Made by a program: the position numbers and the translations under genes
Part shown: piece after piece, positions 1 to 5,297 of the stretch
Position numbering within the stretch: position 1 is the stretch's first letter
Layout of the letters: each line of letters begins with the position of its first letter
The notes under the pieces: generated by a model
What the model saw: only the letters and a program-made list of their open reading frames with translations
Told to the model about the DNA's origin: nothing
Database searches by the model: none
NCBI GenBank assembly: GCA_946410375.1
Contig: CAMKAB010000085.1
Location: 1-5,297, forward strand
Length of the DNA: 5,297 nucleotides
Direction of reading: 5' to 3'
Origin: an uncultured Spirochaetaceae bacterium
Lineage (GTDB): Bacteria > Spirochaetota > Spirochaetia > Sphaerochaetales > Sphaerochaetaceae

Positions 1-289
1 GGTCATCTTCGGACAATTCGCACTCGCGCTGTACAGATAGTACTATCGCTCGTTTGAATTGCCGAACCTGCCTCGTCTAAACCGGAATTCGCCGTCTGCG
101 CTTCTCCTGCGTCGGGGCTGTACCCGTAGTACTATCCCCTCTTTGAAGGAAACGTATCCGGCACGTCTAAATTTGTACGGTCATCTTCGGACAATTCGCA
201 CTCGCGCTGTACAGATAGTACTATCGCTCGTTTGAATTGCCGAATCTGTCTCGTCTAAACCGGAATTCGCCGTCTGCGCTTCTCCTGCG
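1..289. repeat. Tandem array of 89-bp units alternating in two types (ABA), 178-bp higher-order period
   Basis: Positions 1-111 recur at 179-289 with only two differences (C67 to T245, C71 to T249), an offset of exactly 178 bp. Between them lies a diverged relative. Units begin at GCTGTAC at 28, 117 and 206, each 89 bp apart. The first 54-55 bp of every unit share GCTGTAC, TAGTACTATC, TTTGAA and CGTCTAAA, whereas the second halves differ between type A (28-116 and 206-289) and type B (117-205). The partial piece 1-27 matches the end of type B, so the array continues to the left. Each A unit contains the perfect 12-bp palindrome GATAGTACTATC (36-47 and 214-225); B keeps the 8-bp core TAGTACTA (127-134). 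Neither 89 nor 178 is a multiple of three, so no reading frame is kept across units, which argues against a protein repeat. Unit A is about 55% G+C by hand count, richer than the AT-rich DNA to its right. The function is unknown. I found no integron attC inverted core sites and no CRISPR-like constant repeat with variable spacers. Confidence 0.9.
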
Positions 290-403
290 CGTATTTGAGG
301 AGGTGCGAAGTTGCTTTTTCAGAAAAAAGACGGTCTGAATTATCGTTAGTTTTTTGAATATGTATTATGTTTACGGCAATGATGCATCAGGCGTTGCTGC
401 ATG
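290..403. other. AT-rich intergenic stretch without a convincing gene
   Basis: This stretch separates the repeat array from the terminator at 404-436. It contains a good Shine-Dalgarno-like GAGGAGG (297-303) placed 7 nt before a TTG at 311, but that frame stops after 12 codons at 347-349, so I do not call a gene. A TATTAT at 363-368 resembles a -10 box without a matching -35. A 10-bp palindrome, TGATGCATCA, lies at 380-389. It may be the body of a short untranslated RNA ending at the downstream terminator, or the 3' tail of a transcript entering from the left. Confidence 0.5.
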
Positions 404-436
404 AAAGGGTTCGGTTTTTCCGAACTCTTTTTTTTT
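404..436 (+). terminator. Intrinsic terminator upstream of the O-antigen-ligase-like gene
   Basis: An 8-bp stem GGGTTCGG (407-414) / CCGAACTC (420-427), with one G-U pair, closes a TTTTT loop. It is preceded by AAA and followed directly by nine T (428-436). This is a textbook rho-independent terminator for rightward transcription. It would isolate the gene at 556 from transcripts coming through the repeat array. No gene in the visible sequence obviously needs it, so the transcript it ends starts either left of the window or within 1-400. Confidence 0.8.
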
Positions 437-491
437 ATGCTTAAGTAGTGTACATTTAAGGAAAAAAAGAACAAAATGTTTTCTGTTGTTT

Positions 492-519
492 CTAACAGTA
501 TATTTCAAATTTTTATAAG
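492..519 (+). promoter_or_regulatory. Possible sigma-70-type promoter for the O-antigen-ligase-like gene
   Basis: CTAACA (492-497, 4 of 6 to TTGACA), a 16-bp spacer and TATAAG (514-519, 5 of 6 to TATAAT) lie downstream of the terminator at 404-436 and would start a leader of about 30 nt. The -35 overlaps a small dyad, CTGTT (483-487) / AACAG (494-498), that could be an operator. In AT-rich DNA such matches arise by chance, so this is tentative. Confidence 0.35.
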
Positions 520-555
520 AAAGAACGGTTAAAAATCCGAAATGAGAGGAGAAAG

Positions 556-2118
556 ATGGAACTTTTAAACAAAAGAACCAAATATGATTATTTTGAAAAA
601 ATTTCAAATATTTACGGTTTTTTCATTATAGTATTGTTTCCGTTGTTGTACGGACCGAAAGGTTATGCGGACATTACGGAAGCGAAGTGGAACATTTTCA
701 GAGTAACGGCATATCTTTATTTGCTGGTATCCTTTGTAACGTTGTTGTATTGTTTATTTTCAGGATCGCGTCATATTTTTAAAGAAAGAGCATCTCAGGT
801 TCCGTTCAGAATTTCAATCAGTCAGATTTTAGTCCTGATTTTTATTATTTGGAACCTGGTTTCCGCAGTGTTAAGCCCGTACGGATTTAAAAAATGCATG
901 TTGGGTTTCGGAAGATTTGAAGGGTGGCTCTCTGCGCTGCTGTACGGGGCTGTGTTTATCTGTTTGTCTTTTTGGGGGGAATTTCATTCGTATTACGTGA
1001 AAAGCCTGAGTGTTGCGGTTCTGCTTTTTTGCTTCATAGGTTTCTTACAGTTTTTTAAAGACGGAATAATTTATCCTCGCGGGTACACATTTTGGAATGC
1101 GCGTTTTTTAAGCACTCTCGGGAATGCCGATATGGTGGGCGGATATGTTTCATTTGCAATGCCCATATTGCTTGTGTTTTATGTCCTGTACGATAGTAAA
1201 AAATGGAATTATGTTGTTCTCGCAGCAATAGGATTTTTGAGTTTTGTCTTTGATATGGCAAACGTGGATAGCGGACGAATGGGATTGCTTGTTTCTTTGG
1301 TTTGCTGTCTTATCTTTATGGTGGACACGGCGGATCACCTTATACGTTTTCTGAAAGGAATGGGTGCATTTGTCGTCGGGCTTTTCTTTTCAAAGTGGTT
1401 CGGACTTACAAAAGAGGGCTTCAGCTTTGTATTCGGTTTAAAGACGGCGATTCTTTTCCTGGGTGCAGCTGCTCTTTTCGGGCTATCTTTCATTTTGAAA
1501 AATGCAGGGTTCAAATATAAGAAATCCGCCAGGGAAGCGCAGAAAATCGGCTTGATTGTTCTTTTAGTCTGCATTGCTCTGGGTCTTATATTTGTTTACT
1601 TTTACAAGGGAAATGTAGTGTTAATCAAGGAAGCTTCAGAAGCGCTTCATTTGAAAATGGGAGATAACGCGGGTTCAGGACGAGGTTACATTTGGAAAAC
1701 CGCATCCAAACTTGCATTAAAGAGGTTTTGGTTCGGTTACGGACCGGGAAGTTTCGGCGATGTTTACAGTTCTTACGATGTTCTTCCGACTTATACGGAC
1801 TTCGCTCATAACGATTTCATTCAGATTGCAATGTGTACGGGTTATGCAAGTCTGATTGTTTATGTGTTTTTCTGTTTCTTTGTGATTGCACGCGCATTTA
1901 AGTATCAGGAAAGCAATAAGGCGTTATTGGTGCTGGTGGCGGGTATTTTCTCGTATTTGGTACACTCGTTCTTCTCTTTCAGTATTGCGATTATTCAGCC
2001 GTTGTTCTGGGTTGGAGCGGGAATTCTGGATTGTCAGATCCGGTACACCGAGCTGTATGAAAAAGGTCGAAGCAAAACACTGAAAAAAGGTTCCCTCGGA
2101 GTGATAAGCCTTTGGTGA
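556..2118 (+). CDS. O-antigen ligase / polymerase family (Wzy_C) polytopic membrane protein
   Basis: A 520-residue, strongly hydrophobic protein with roughly 12-14 membrane spans (for example residues 18-35, 50-68, 88-108, 122-141, 147-166, 193-212, 217-236, 330-350, 421-447). The family signature is in the last third: a hydrophilic loop at about 351-420 contains SGRGYIW (374-380), GYGPGSF (394-400) and AHND (417-420), followed by a span. R376 and H418 correspond to the Arg and His that family members need for glycan transfer. Upstream, STLGNAD (186-192) and SGRMG (239-243) match other conserved family positions. Such enzymes act at the outer face of the inner membrane, moving lipid-linked glycan onto lipid A core (WaaL), polymerising it (Wzy) or glycosylating proteins; the sequence alone does not say which. 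ATG 556 is preceded by GAGAGGAG (544-551), a clear ribosome-binding site. The gene stands alone, with a terminator on each side and no other glycan gene visible. Family assignment is firm; the substrate is unknown. Confidence 0.88.
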   Translation: MELLNKRTKYDYFEKISNIYGFFIIVLFPLLYGPKGYADITEAKWNIFRVTAYLYLLVSFVTLLYCLFSGSRHIFKERASQVPFRISISQILVLIFIIWNLVSAVLSPYGFKKCMLGFGRFEGWLSALLYGAVFICLSFWGEFHSYYVKSLSVAVLLFCFIGFLQFFKDGIIYPRGYTFWNARFLSTLGNADMVGGYVSFAMPILLVFYVLYDSKKWNYVVLAAIGFLSFVFDMANVDSGRMGLLVSLVCCLIFMVDTADHLIRFLKGMGAFVVGLFFSKWFGLTKEGFSFVFGLKTAILFLGAAALFGLSFILKNAGFKYKKSAREAQKIGLIVLLVCIALGLIFVYFYKGNVVLIKEASEALHLKMGDNAGSGRGYIWKTASKLALKRFWFGYGPGSFGDVYSSYDVLPTYTDFAHNDFIQIAMCTGYASLIVYVFFCFFVIARAFKYQESNKALLVLVAGIFSYLVHSFFSFSIAIIQPLFWVGAGILDCQIRYTELYEKGRSKTLKKGSLGVISLW

Positions 2119-2137
2119 AAACCCTGAAGAAACAGTG

Positions 2138-2218
2138 AAAAAAGGGATCTTCTTAATTTGAGTAACGGCGCGTTTCACTTACGTGAAGTGCTTTATTTCA
2201 AACGGAAGGTCCCTTTTT
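2138..2218. terminator. Large two-storey terminator hairpin between convergent genes
   Basis: The outer stem pairs 2139-2153 with 2204-2218 over 15 bp (two G-U pairs on the plus strand: 2148/2209 and 2153/2204). Its base is an A-run on the left and a T-run on the right, so it can act as a terminator in both directions. The 50-nt apical region holds a second hairpin, 2170-2178 with 2183-2191 (9 bp, two G-U pairs, loop TTAC). It begins 20 bp after the stop of the O-antigen-ligase-like gene and lies about 170 bp beyond the trkH stop. All wobble pairs become A-C mismatches in the minus-strand RNA, so termination should be strongest for the plus-strand gene. Confidence 0.75.
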
Positions 2219-2387
2219 ATTTGTATTTGCGATGTTTTGCCCCGGTTTTTTCGAGGTAAGCGGAAGAAGTTTTAACCGGCGTTTAATCCGCTTAAGGGGT
2301 TATTTTAGTTTGCCCCCCTGCTTCCGGGACGATTGAAAGAAACTTGAAAACAATATTGATTCTATTAAAACAACGGTTTATCAGGCG
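2219..2387. other. Convergent intergenic region, probable 3' UTR of trkH
   Basis: No gene is visible here. Two inverted repeats overlap in an interlocked way: TAAGCGGA (2257-2264) with TCCGCTTA (2287-2294), and CCGGTT (2242-2247) with AACCGG (2274-2279), whose right arm falls in the loop of the first. Neither is followed by a T-run in the minus direction, so I do not call them terminators. If trkH transcription ends at the hairpin at 2138-2218, this region is transcribed as a 3' tail of about 170 nt. Confidence 0.4.
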
Positions 2388-3836
2388 TCATTTTCTCCAA
2401 AACAGGCGTGAGAAGAGAACGTATACGGTTACGATTTCAAGTCGTCCGGTGAGCATTAAAAAGCTGAAAACCCAGTTGGTCCAGTGAGGATATGCGCTGA
2501 AAGGAACTTCTCCGAAGCCGAGCCCTATGTTTCCTATGGATAAAAGAGTGCTGGAAAGGCAATCCGCAATGCTTACTCCTGAAAGAGCGATAATGAAAGC
2601 TGCAATGAGCCATGTGAAAATATATAAAACAAAAAACGTGAAAATCGATGTGATGGTTTCCGAATCAACCGCTTCTCCGTTTACCATGAGTGTGAACACG
2701 GAGTTCGGGTGCGTTTTGCTTTTTATTGCGTTTCTTGCGTGGTTTATGAGAACGTAATGCCTGATAATCTTGATTCCTCCGCCCGTTGAACCGGCGCACC
2801 CGCCTACGAACATAAGCATAATCAGGAGTAAGATGCCGAATACGGGCCATCCGAGGAAAGAGGTGCTAGAGAAACCCGTTGTGGAAATAACGGACGCAAC
2901 CTGAAAAGAAATGAATCTGAGCGAAGTGAAAATGCTTCCGTAGTATCCGACGAATCTCATATAAATAGAACCTATAGTGATAAAAGCCGCAACAACGATT
3001 ACAAACACCTTGAACTCCGTGTCTTGAAATACCGAACGGATTTTTCCCTTGAGTAAACTGTAATAAAGGGAGAAGTTTATGCTTGCAAGGAGCATGAATA
3101 TCGTTACAACGGCATCCACATAAGCGGAATTGAATGCTCCGATAGAAGCGTTTTTAGTGCAGAATCCGGCTGTCGACACGGTGGAAAAAGATATGGTGAG
3201 GCTGGTGAACAGGTCAAGTCCGCCCGCCAGGAGAAGAACGGTTTGCAGGAGGGTGACCCCGAGGTAAATCAGCCAAAGAATGATTGCCGTTTCCTTTGTT
3301 TTCGGAGTAAGCTTGCTTTTAACGGGTCCGACTGTTTCCGCACTCATGAGATTAAAAGCGCCGAAACTCGAACCGAGAGCGGGAAGTATAGTGATAAAAA
3401 GCACAACGATTCCCATACCTCCGAGCCAATTCGTAAGGCTTCTCCAGAAGAGGATGCTTTTGTAAACGCTTTCAACGTCGTCTATGCGCGTGGCTCCGGT
3501 GGTGGTGAAGCCGCTGATAATCTCAAAAAATGCGTCCGAATAGTTGGGAAGAACGCCGGAGAGCACTAAAGGCAGGGCTCCGAAAGCCGTGGCGAAAACC
3601 CATGTGAGCGAGGTGAAAAGAAAGCCGTCGCGTTGGGAAAGATTTTGTAATTCGGATTTTTTAAAAACAAGGTACGGCGGAACGGCGAAAACCGCGATTA
3701 CGCCTATTGTGATAAGGAATGCTTTTGCTGCTTCCGGCTCTCTGTAAAGCAGAGCCAGCAGAGTGGGGATAAACATTATGAGCGCAATAAAAATGAGTAC
3801 CTGTGAAAGTAGTTTAATAACTTTTTTTATATGCAT
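2388..3836 (-). CDS. trkH: TrkH, potassium uptake channel subunit of the Trk system
   Basis: An integral inner-membrane K+ translocation subunit of the Trk/Ktr/HKT superfamily: four membrane-pore-membrane repeats form one pore, gated by the cytoplasmic TrkA ring. From the chosen start the protein is 482 residues, close to the 483 of E. coli TrkH. The four selectivity-filter loops are recognisable: TTTG (111-114), STAG (221-224), TTGF (319-322) and NIGLG (436-440). The segment GGCAGSTGGGIK (345-356) is the conserved intramembrane loop in the third repeat that helps gate the pore, and TGRLEI (463-468) near the C terminus is also typical. The reading frame stays open 24 codons further, to an ATG at 3908. 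I prefer the ATG at 3836 because MHIKKVIKLL aligns with the usual TrkH N terminus and AGGCGG lies 6 nt upstream; the longer form adds a polar stretch without family support. It lies 187 bp downstream of trkA on the same strand, consistent with a shared or partly shared transcript. Confidence 0.95.
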   Translation of the reverse strand: MHIKKVIKLLSQVLIFIALIMFIPTLLALLYREPEAAKAFLITIGVIAVFAVPPYLVFKKSELQNLSQRDGFLFTSLTWVFATAFGALPLVLSGVLPNYSDAFFEIISGFTTTGATRIDDVESVYKSILFWRSLTNWLGGMGIVVLFITILPALGSSFGAFNLMSAETVGPVKSKLTPKTKETAIILWLIYLGVTLLQTVLLLAGGLDLFTSLTISFSTVSTAGFCTKNASIGAFNSAYVDAVVTIFMLLASINFSLYYSLLKGKIRSVFQDTEFKVFVIVVAAFITIGSIYMRFVGYYGSIFTSLRFISFQVASVISTTGFSSTSFLGWPVFGILLLIMLMFVGGCAGSTGGGIKIIRHYVLINHARNAIKSKTHPNSVFTLMVNGEAVDSETITSIFTFFVLYIFTWLIAAFIIALSGVSIADCLSSTLLSIGNIGLGFGEVPFSAYPHWTNWVFSFLMLTGRLEIVTVYVLFSRLFWRK

Positions 3837-3842
3837 TAAAAA

Positions 3843-3848
3843 CCGCCT
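3843..3848 (-). promoter_or_regulatory. Ribosome-binding site that selects the trkH start
   Basis: On the minus strand AGGCGG sits 6 nt before the ATG at 3834-3836. It differs by one base from AGGAGG. The alternative ATG at 3906-3908 has only GGAA at a suitable distance. Together with the protein length match this favours the shorter TrkH. Confidence 0.55.
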
Positions 3849-3906
3849 GATAATTAAATTTGGGGTGCGAACGGGTTCCTCAGGGTTAAATACCTGAAAA
3901 ACGCAC

Positions 3907-3936
3907 ATGGTATTGTTTCCGAATGCGTTATCTCAA
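3907..3936 (-). promoter_or_regulatory. Possible promoter for trkH in the trkA-trkH gap
   Basis: On the minus strand TTGAGA (3931-3936, 5 of 6 to TTGACA) is followed after 18 bp by TACCAT (3907-3912, 4 of 6 to TATAAT). It would give an untranslated leader of roughly 65 nt and let trkH be expressed apart from trkA. The -35 lies inside the hairpin at 3921-3963. A short dyad, TCAGG (3880-3884) / CCTGA (3893-3897), sits just downstream. The -10 is poor, so this is tentative. Confidence 0.3.
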
Positions 3937-3974
3937 ATGTTAAACATCCGAGATAATGCGTTCCGCTTTTTTTT
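3921..3974 (+). terminator. Terminator-like hairpin facing against the trk genes
   Basis: Bases 3921-3934 pair with 3950-3963 over 14 bp on the plus strand, with two wobble pairs (T3924/G3960 and G3927/T3957). An additional 4-bp stem, ATGT (3937-3940) / ACAT (3944-3947), lies within the loop. Three bases after the stem come eight T (3967-3974). In the plus direction this is a good intrinsic terminator. In the minus direction the two wobbles become A-C mismatches and no T-run follows, so it should not stop trkA-to-trkH read-through efficiently. What plus-strand transcript it ends is not evident. Confidence 0.6.
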
Positions 3975-4023
3975 CGCATGTGAGCCGCACAGTACGAACA
4001 TCGGAAGCAAAGCATCCCGCTGT

Positions 4024-5297
4024 TCAGTTCTCCGAAATTAAATCCTGAATGAACTTGTACGCGCTTCGTTCAGCCACCATAATGAGCGTATCCCCGTCGC
4101 AAATCTTATATTTTCCGCCCGGAATAATCGTTTCGTTCGGTTTTATTACCCCGGTGACAATTCCCTTTCCCCTCATATCTATATTCATCAGAAGACGTCC
4201 GGTAAGCTTGCTTTCGCTCGTTATTTTGCACTCAAAAGCCTCAAGAGTGCCGTCAAAAATGGAATGCAGACTTGAAACATTTCTTTCGTGCATATAGGAA
4301 AGAATCGCGTCCACCGATGCGTCCTGCGATGAGATAATGGTGTCTATATTAAGATGCTCGGCAATCGCAAGATAATCGGTGTTTTTATTGATTATGGCTA
4401 TGGACGCTTTCACACCTTTGAATTTTGCAAAACTTGCAATAATAAGATTTAATTCGTCGTTATCGGTAAGGGAAATCAGAAGATCGTAGTTTTCAAAACC
4501 TTCCTGTCTGAACACCCCTTCCCGTGTTATCTTCTCGTTAATAACAAGAATGTCGGGATATTTTGCGGAAAAAAGCTTGCATTGCTCTTTGTCCTGATCT
4601 ATAAGGGTGATGTCTTTATGACGGGATGGATTTATTTCCCTGATAAGAAATTCCGAAATCTTTGAAGCGCCCACGATTAGCGTTTTTTTCGGCTTTTGCC
4701 TTTGTTTCCCAAGGGCTTTGAGGATTGCCGATATGCTTTCTTCCTTTGCCACAATGGAAAGCGTGTCGCCGGCATGAATTACGGTGTCTCCGCTGGGCAC
4801 TTCCGCTCGGGACCCTCTTTGTCGCGCAGCAATGATAAATTCCGCATGGATAAATCCTCGAAGATCTTTCACCGAGCGACCCACATATGCCGATCCTGGC
4901 TCTATGGTAACATTGTAGAGCACGAGGGAAGACTGTTCGAAGCTGATAATATCCGAGAAAATACCGTTTTCTATATGCCGGTTTATGACTTCCGCAGTGT
5001 CTTTGTACGGGTTTATAACATGAGTTATTCCGATAAGACTGTGAGATTTTGAGTACGAGATGTTCTTAATCGCGCATATCGTGTTCGGAATTTTAAACTC
5101 GGACGATGCAATGGAACAGGCTATAAGGTTTGTTTCATCGCTTCCCGAAAGTGCTATGAATGCGTCTGCGTTTCTGATTTCCGCTTTTTCAAGATCCTCA
5201 ATGTCCGTTCCGTTTCCCTGATAGGCTATGCAATCCGCCTTGCTCATCGCTTCCGCAACATTCTCTGACGACGAATCAATGATGATTATGTCTTTTT
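4024..5297 (-). CDS. trkA: TrkA, nucleotide-binding regulatory subunit of the Trk potassium system (5' end outside window)
   Basis: A cytoplasmic protein that binds NAD(H) or adenine nucleotides and gates TrkH. The frame is open to the right edge, so the ATG at 5247 is internal: the 16 codons before it encode DIIIID, the second Rossmann strand ending in the nucleotide-contacting Asp. About 24 residues including the first glycine-rich motif are missing; 423 are visible. Counting from the first full codon, the order is RCK_N 1 (GNGTD 27-31, SDETN 52-56), RCK_C 1 (about 122-190), RCK_N 2 (about 203-300) and RCK_C 2 (about 349-421), the duplicated arrangement of full-length TrkA of about 450 residues. 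The second Rossmann half is eroded: the usual GxGxxG is GASKIS (209-214) and the usual GD before the helix is NE, although the acidic IDQD and the NDELN segment (279-283) remain. It lies directly upstream of trkH on the same strand. Identification is firm. Confidence 0.94.
   Translation of the reverse strand, partial: KDIIIIDSSSENVAEAMSKADCIAYQGNGTDIEDLEKAEIRNADAFIALSGSDETNLIACSIASSEFKIPNTICAIKNISYSKSHSLIGITHVINPYKDTAEVINRHIENGIFSDIISFEQSSLVLYNVTIEPGSAYVGRSVKDLRGFIHAEFIIAARQRGSRAEVPSGDTVIHAGDTLSIVAKEESISAILKALGKQRQKPKKTLIVGASKISEFLIREINPSRHKDITLIDQDKEQCKLFSAKYPDILVINEKITREGVFRQEGFENYDLLISLTDNDELNLIIASFAKFKGVKASIAIINKNTDYLAIAEHLNIDTIISSQDASVDAILSYMHERNVSSLHSIFDGTLEAFECKITSESKLTGRLLMNIDMRGKGIVTGVIKPNETIIPGGKYKICDGDTLIMVAERSAYKFIQDLISEN

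Noticed and set aside
1..289. The repeat array as integron attC sites
   Set aside because: GTCTAAA resembles part of the RYYYAAC core, but no matching GTTRRRY partner forms the required imperfect long inverted repeat, and no cassette genes lie between units.
1..289. The array as a CRISPR or as coding repeats
   Set aside because: The interval between conserved segments is itself repeated rather than unique, and units are far longer than CRISPR repeats. Unit lengths of 89 and 178 shift frame at each copy and stops interrupt the frames.
297..349. A 12-codon reading frame starting with TTG at 311 behind GAGGAGG
   Set aside because: The Shine-Dalgarno match is good but the product is only 12 residues, the start is non-ATG and no regulatory role (such as a leader peptide before a nearby operon) is evident.
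371..607. Minus-strand 78-codon open frame
   Set aside because: It runs antisense through the terminator and the start of the real plus-strand gene, is rich in Phe/Lys from T-runs and has no recognisable domain.
2331..2368. Promoter-like TTGAAA boxes upstream of the trkH 3' end on the plus strand
   Set aside because: No acceptable -10 at 16-18 bp and no plus-strand gene downstream to be served.
3243..3569. Plus-strand 108-codon frame inside trkH
   Set aside because: It is antisense to a well-conserved part of trkH covering pore-loop residues; its composition reflects the opposite-strand codons and no family resemblance is seen.
4696..5052. Plus-strand 118-codon frame inside trkA
   Set aside because: It is antisense to conserved RCK domains and shows no recognisable motif or ribosome-binding site.

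Overview
This 5.3 kb stretch of moderate-to-low G+C bacterial DNA holds three protein genes, one non-coding repeat array and several RNA-level signals. Gene content (a TrkA/TrkH potassium uptake pair and an O-antigen-ligase-like membrane protein) and codon usage do not fix the organism. My best guess is a host-associated spirochaete of the Treponema type; a Firmicute is the main alternative. This is inference from general resemblance only.

Layout: bases 1-289 are the right-hand end of a tandem array of 89-bp units alternating between two types (A and B), so that the exact repeat period is 178 bp. The array runs off the left edge. Bases 290-555 carry no convincing gene: an AT-rich stretch, an intrinsic terminator pointing right (404-436), a possible promoter, and a Shine-Dalgarno sequence. 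A plus-strand gene for a 520-residue polytopic protein of the O-antigen ligase/polymerase (Wzy_C) family occupies 556-2118. It converges on the potassium genes, and the gap between them contains a large two-storey terminator hairpin (2138-2218).

The minus strand carries trkH (2388-3836, K+ translocating subunit, 482 residues) and, upstream of it, trkA (4024 to the right edge, cytoplasmic RCK regulatory subunit, missing its first residues because the window ends). Together they would form a Trk-type K+ uptake system: TrkH provides the membrane pore and TrkA gates it in response to bound nucleotide. The 187-bp gap between them contains a possible trkH promoter and a strong terminator-like hairpin that faces the opposite way to both genes.

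I see no complete undescribed multi-gene system. The two observations most worth following are the alternating A/B repeat array, whose unit lengths rule out a conserved coding frame, and the counter-oriented hairpin between trkA and trkH, which pairs fully only when transcribed antisense to those genes.
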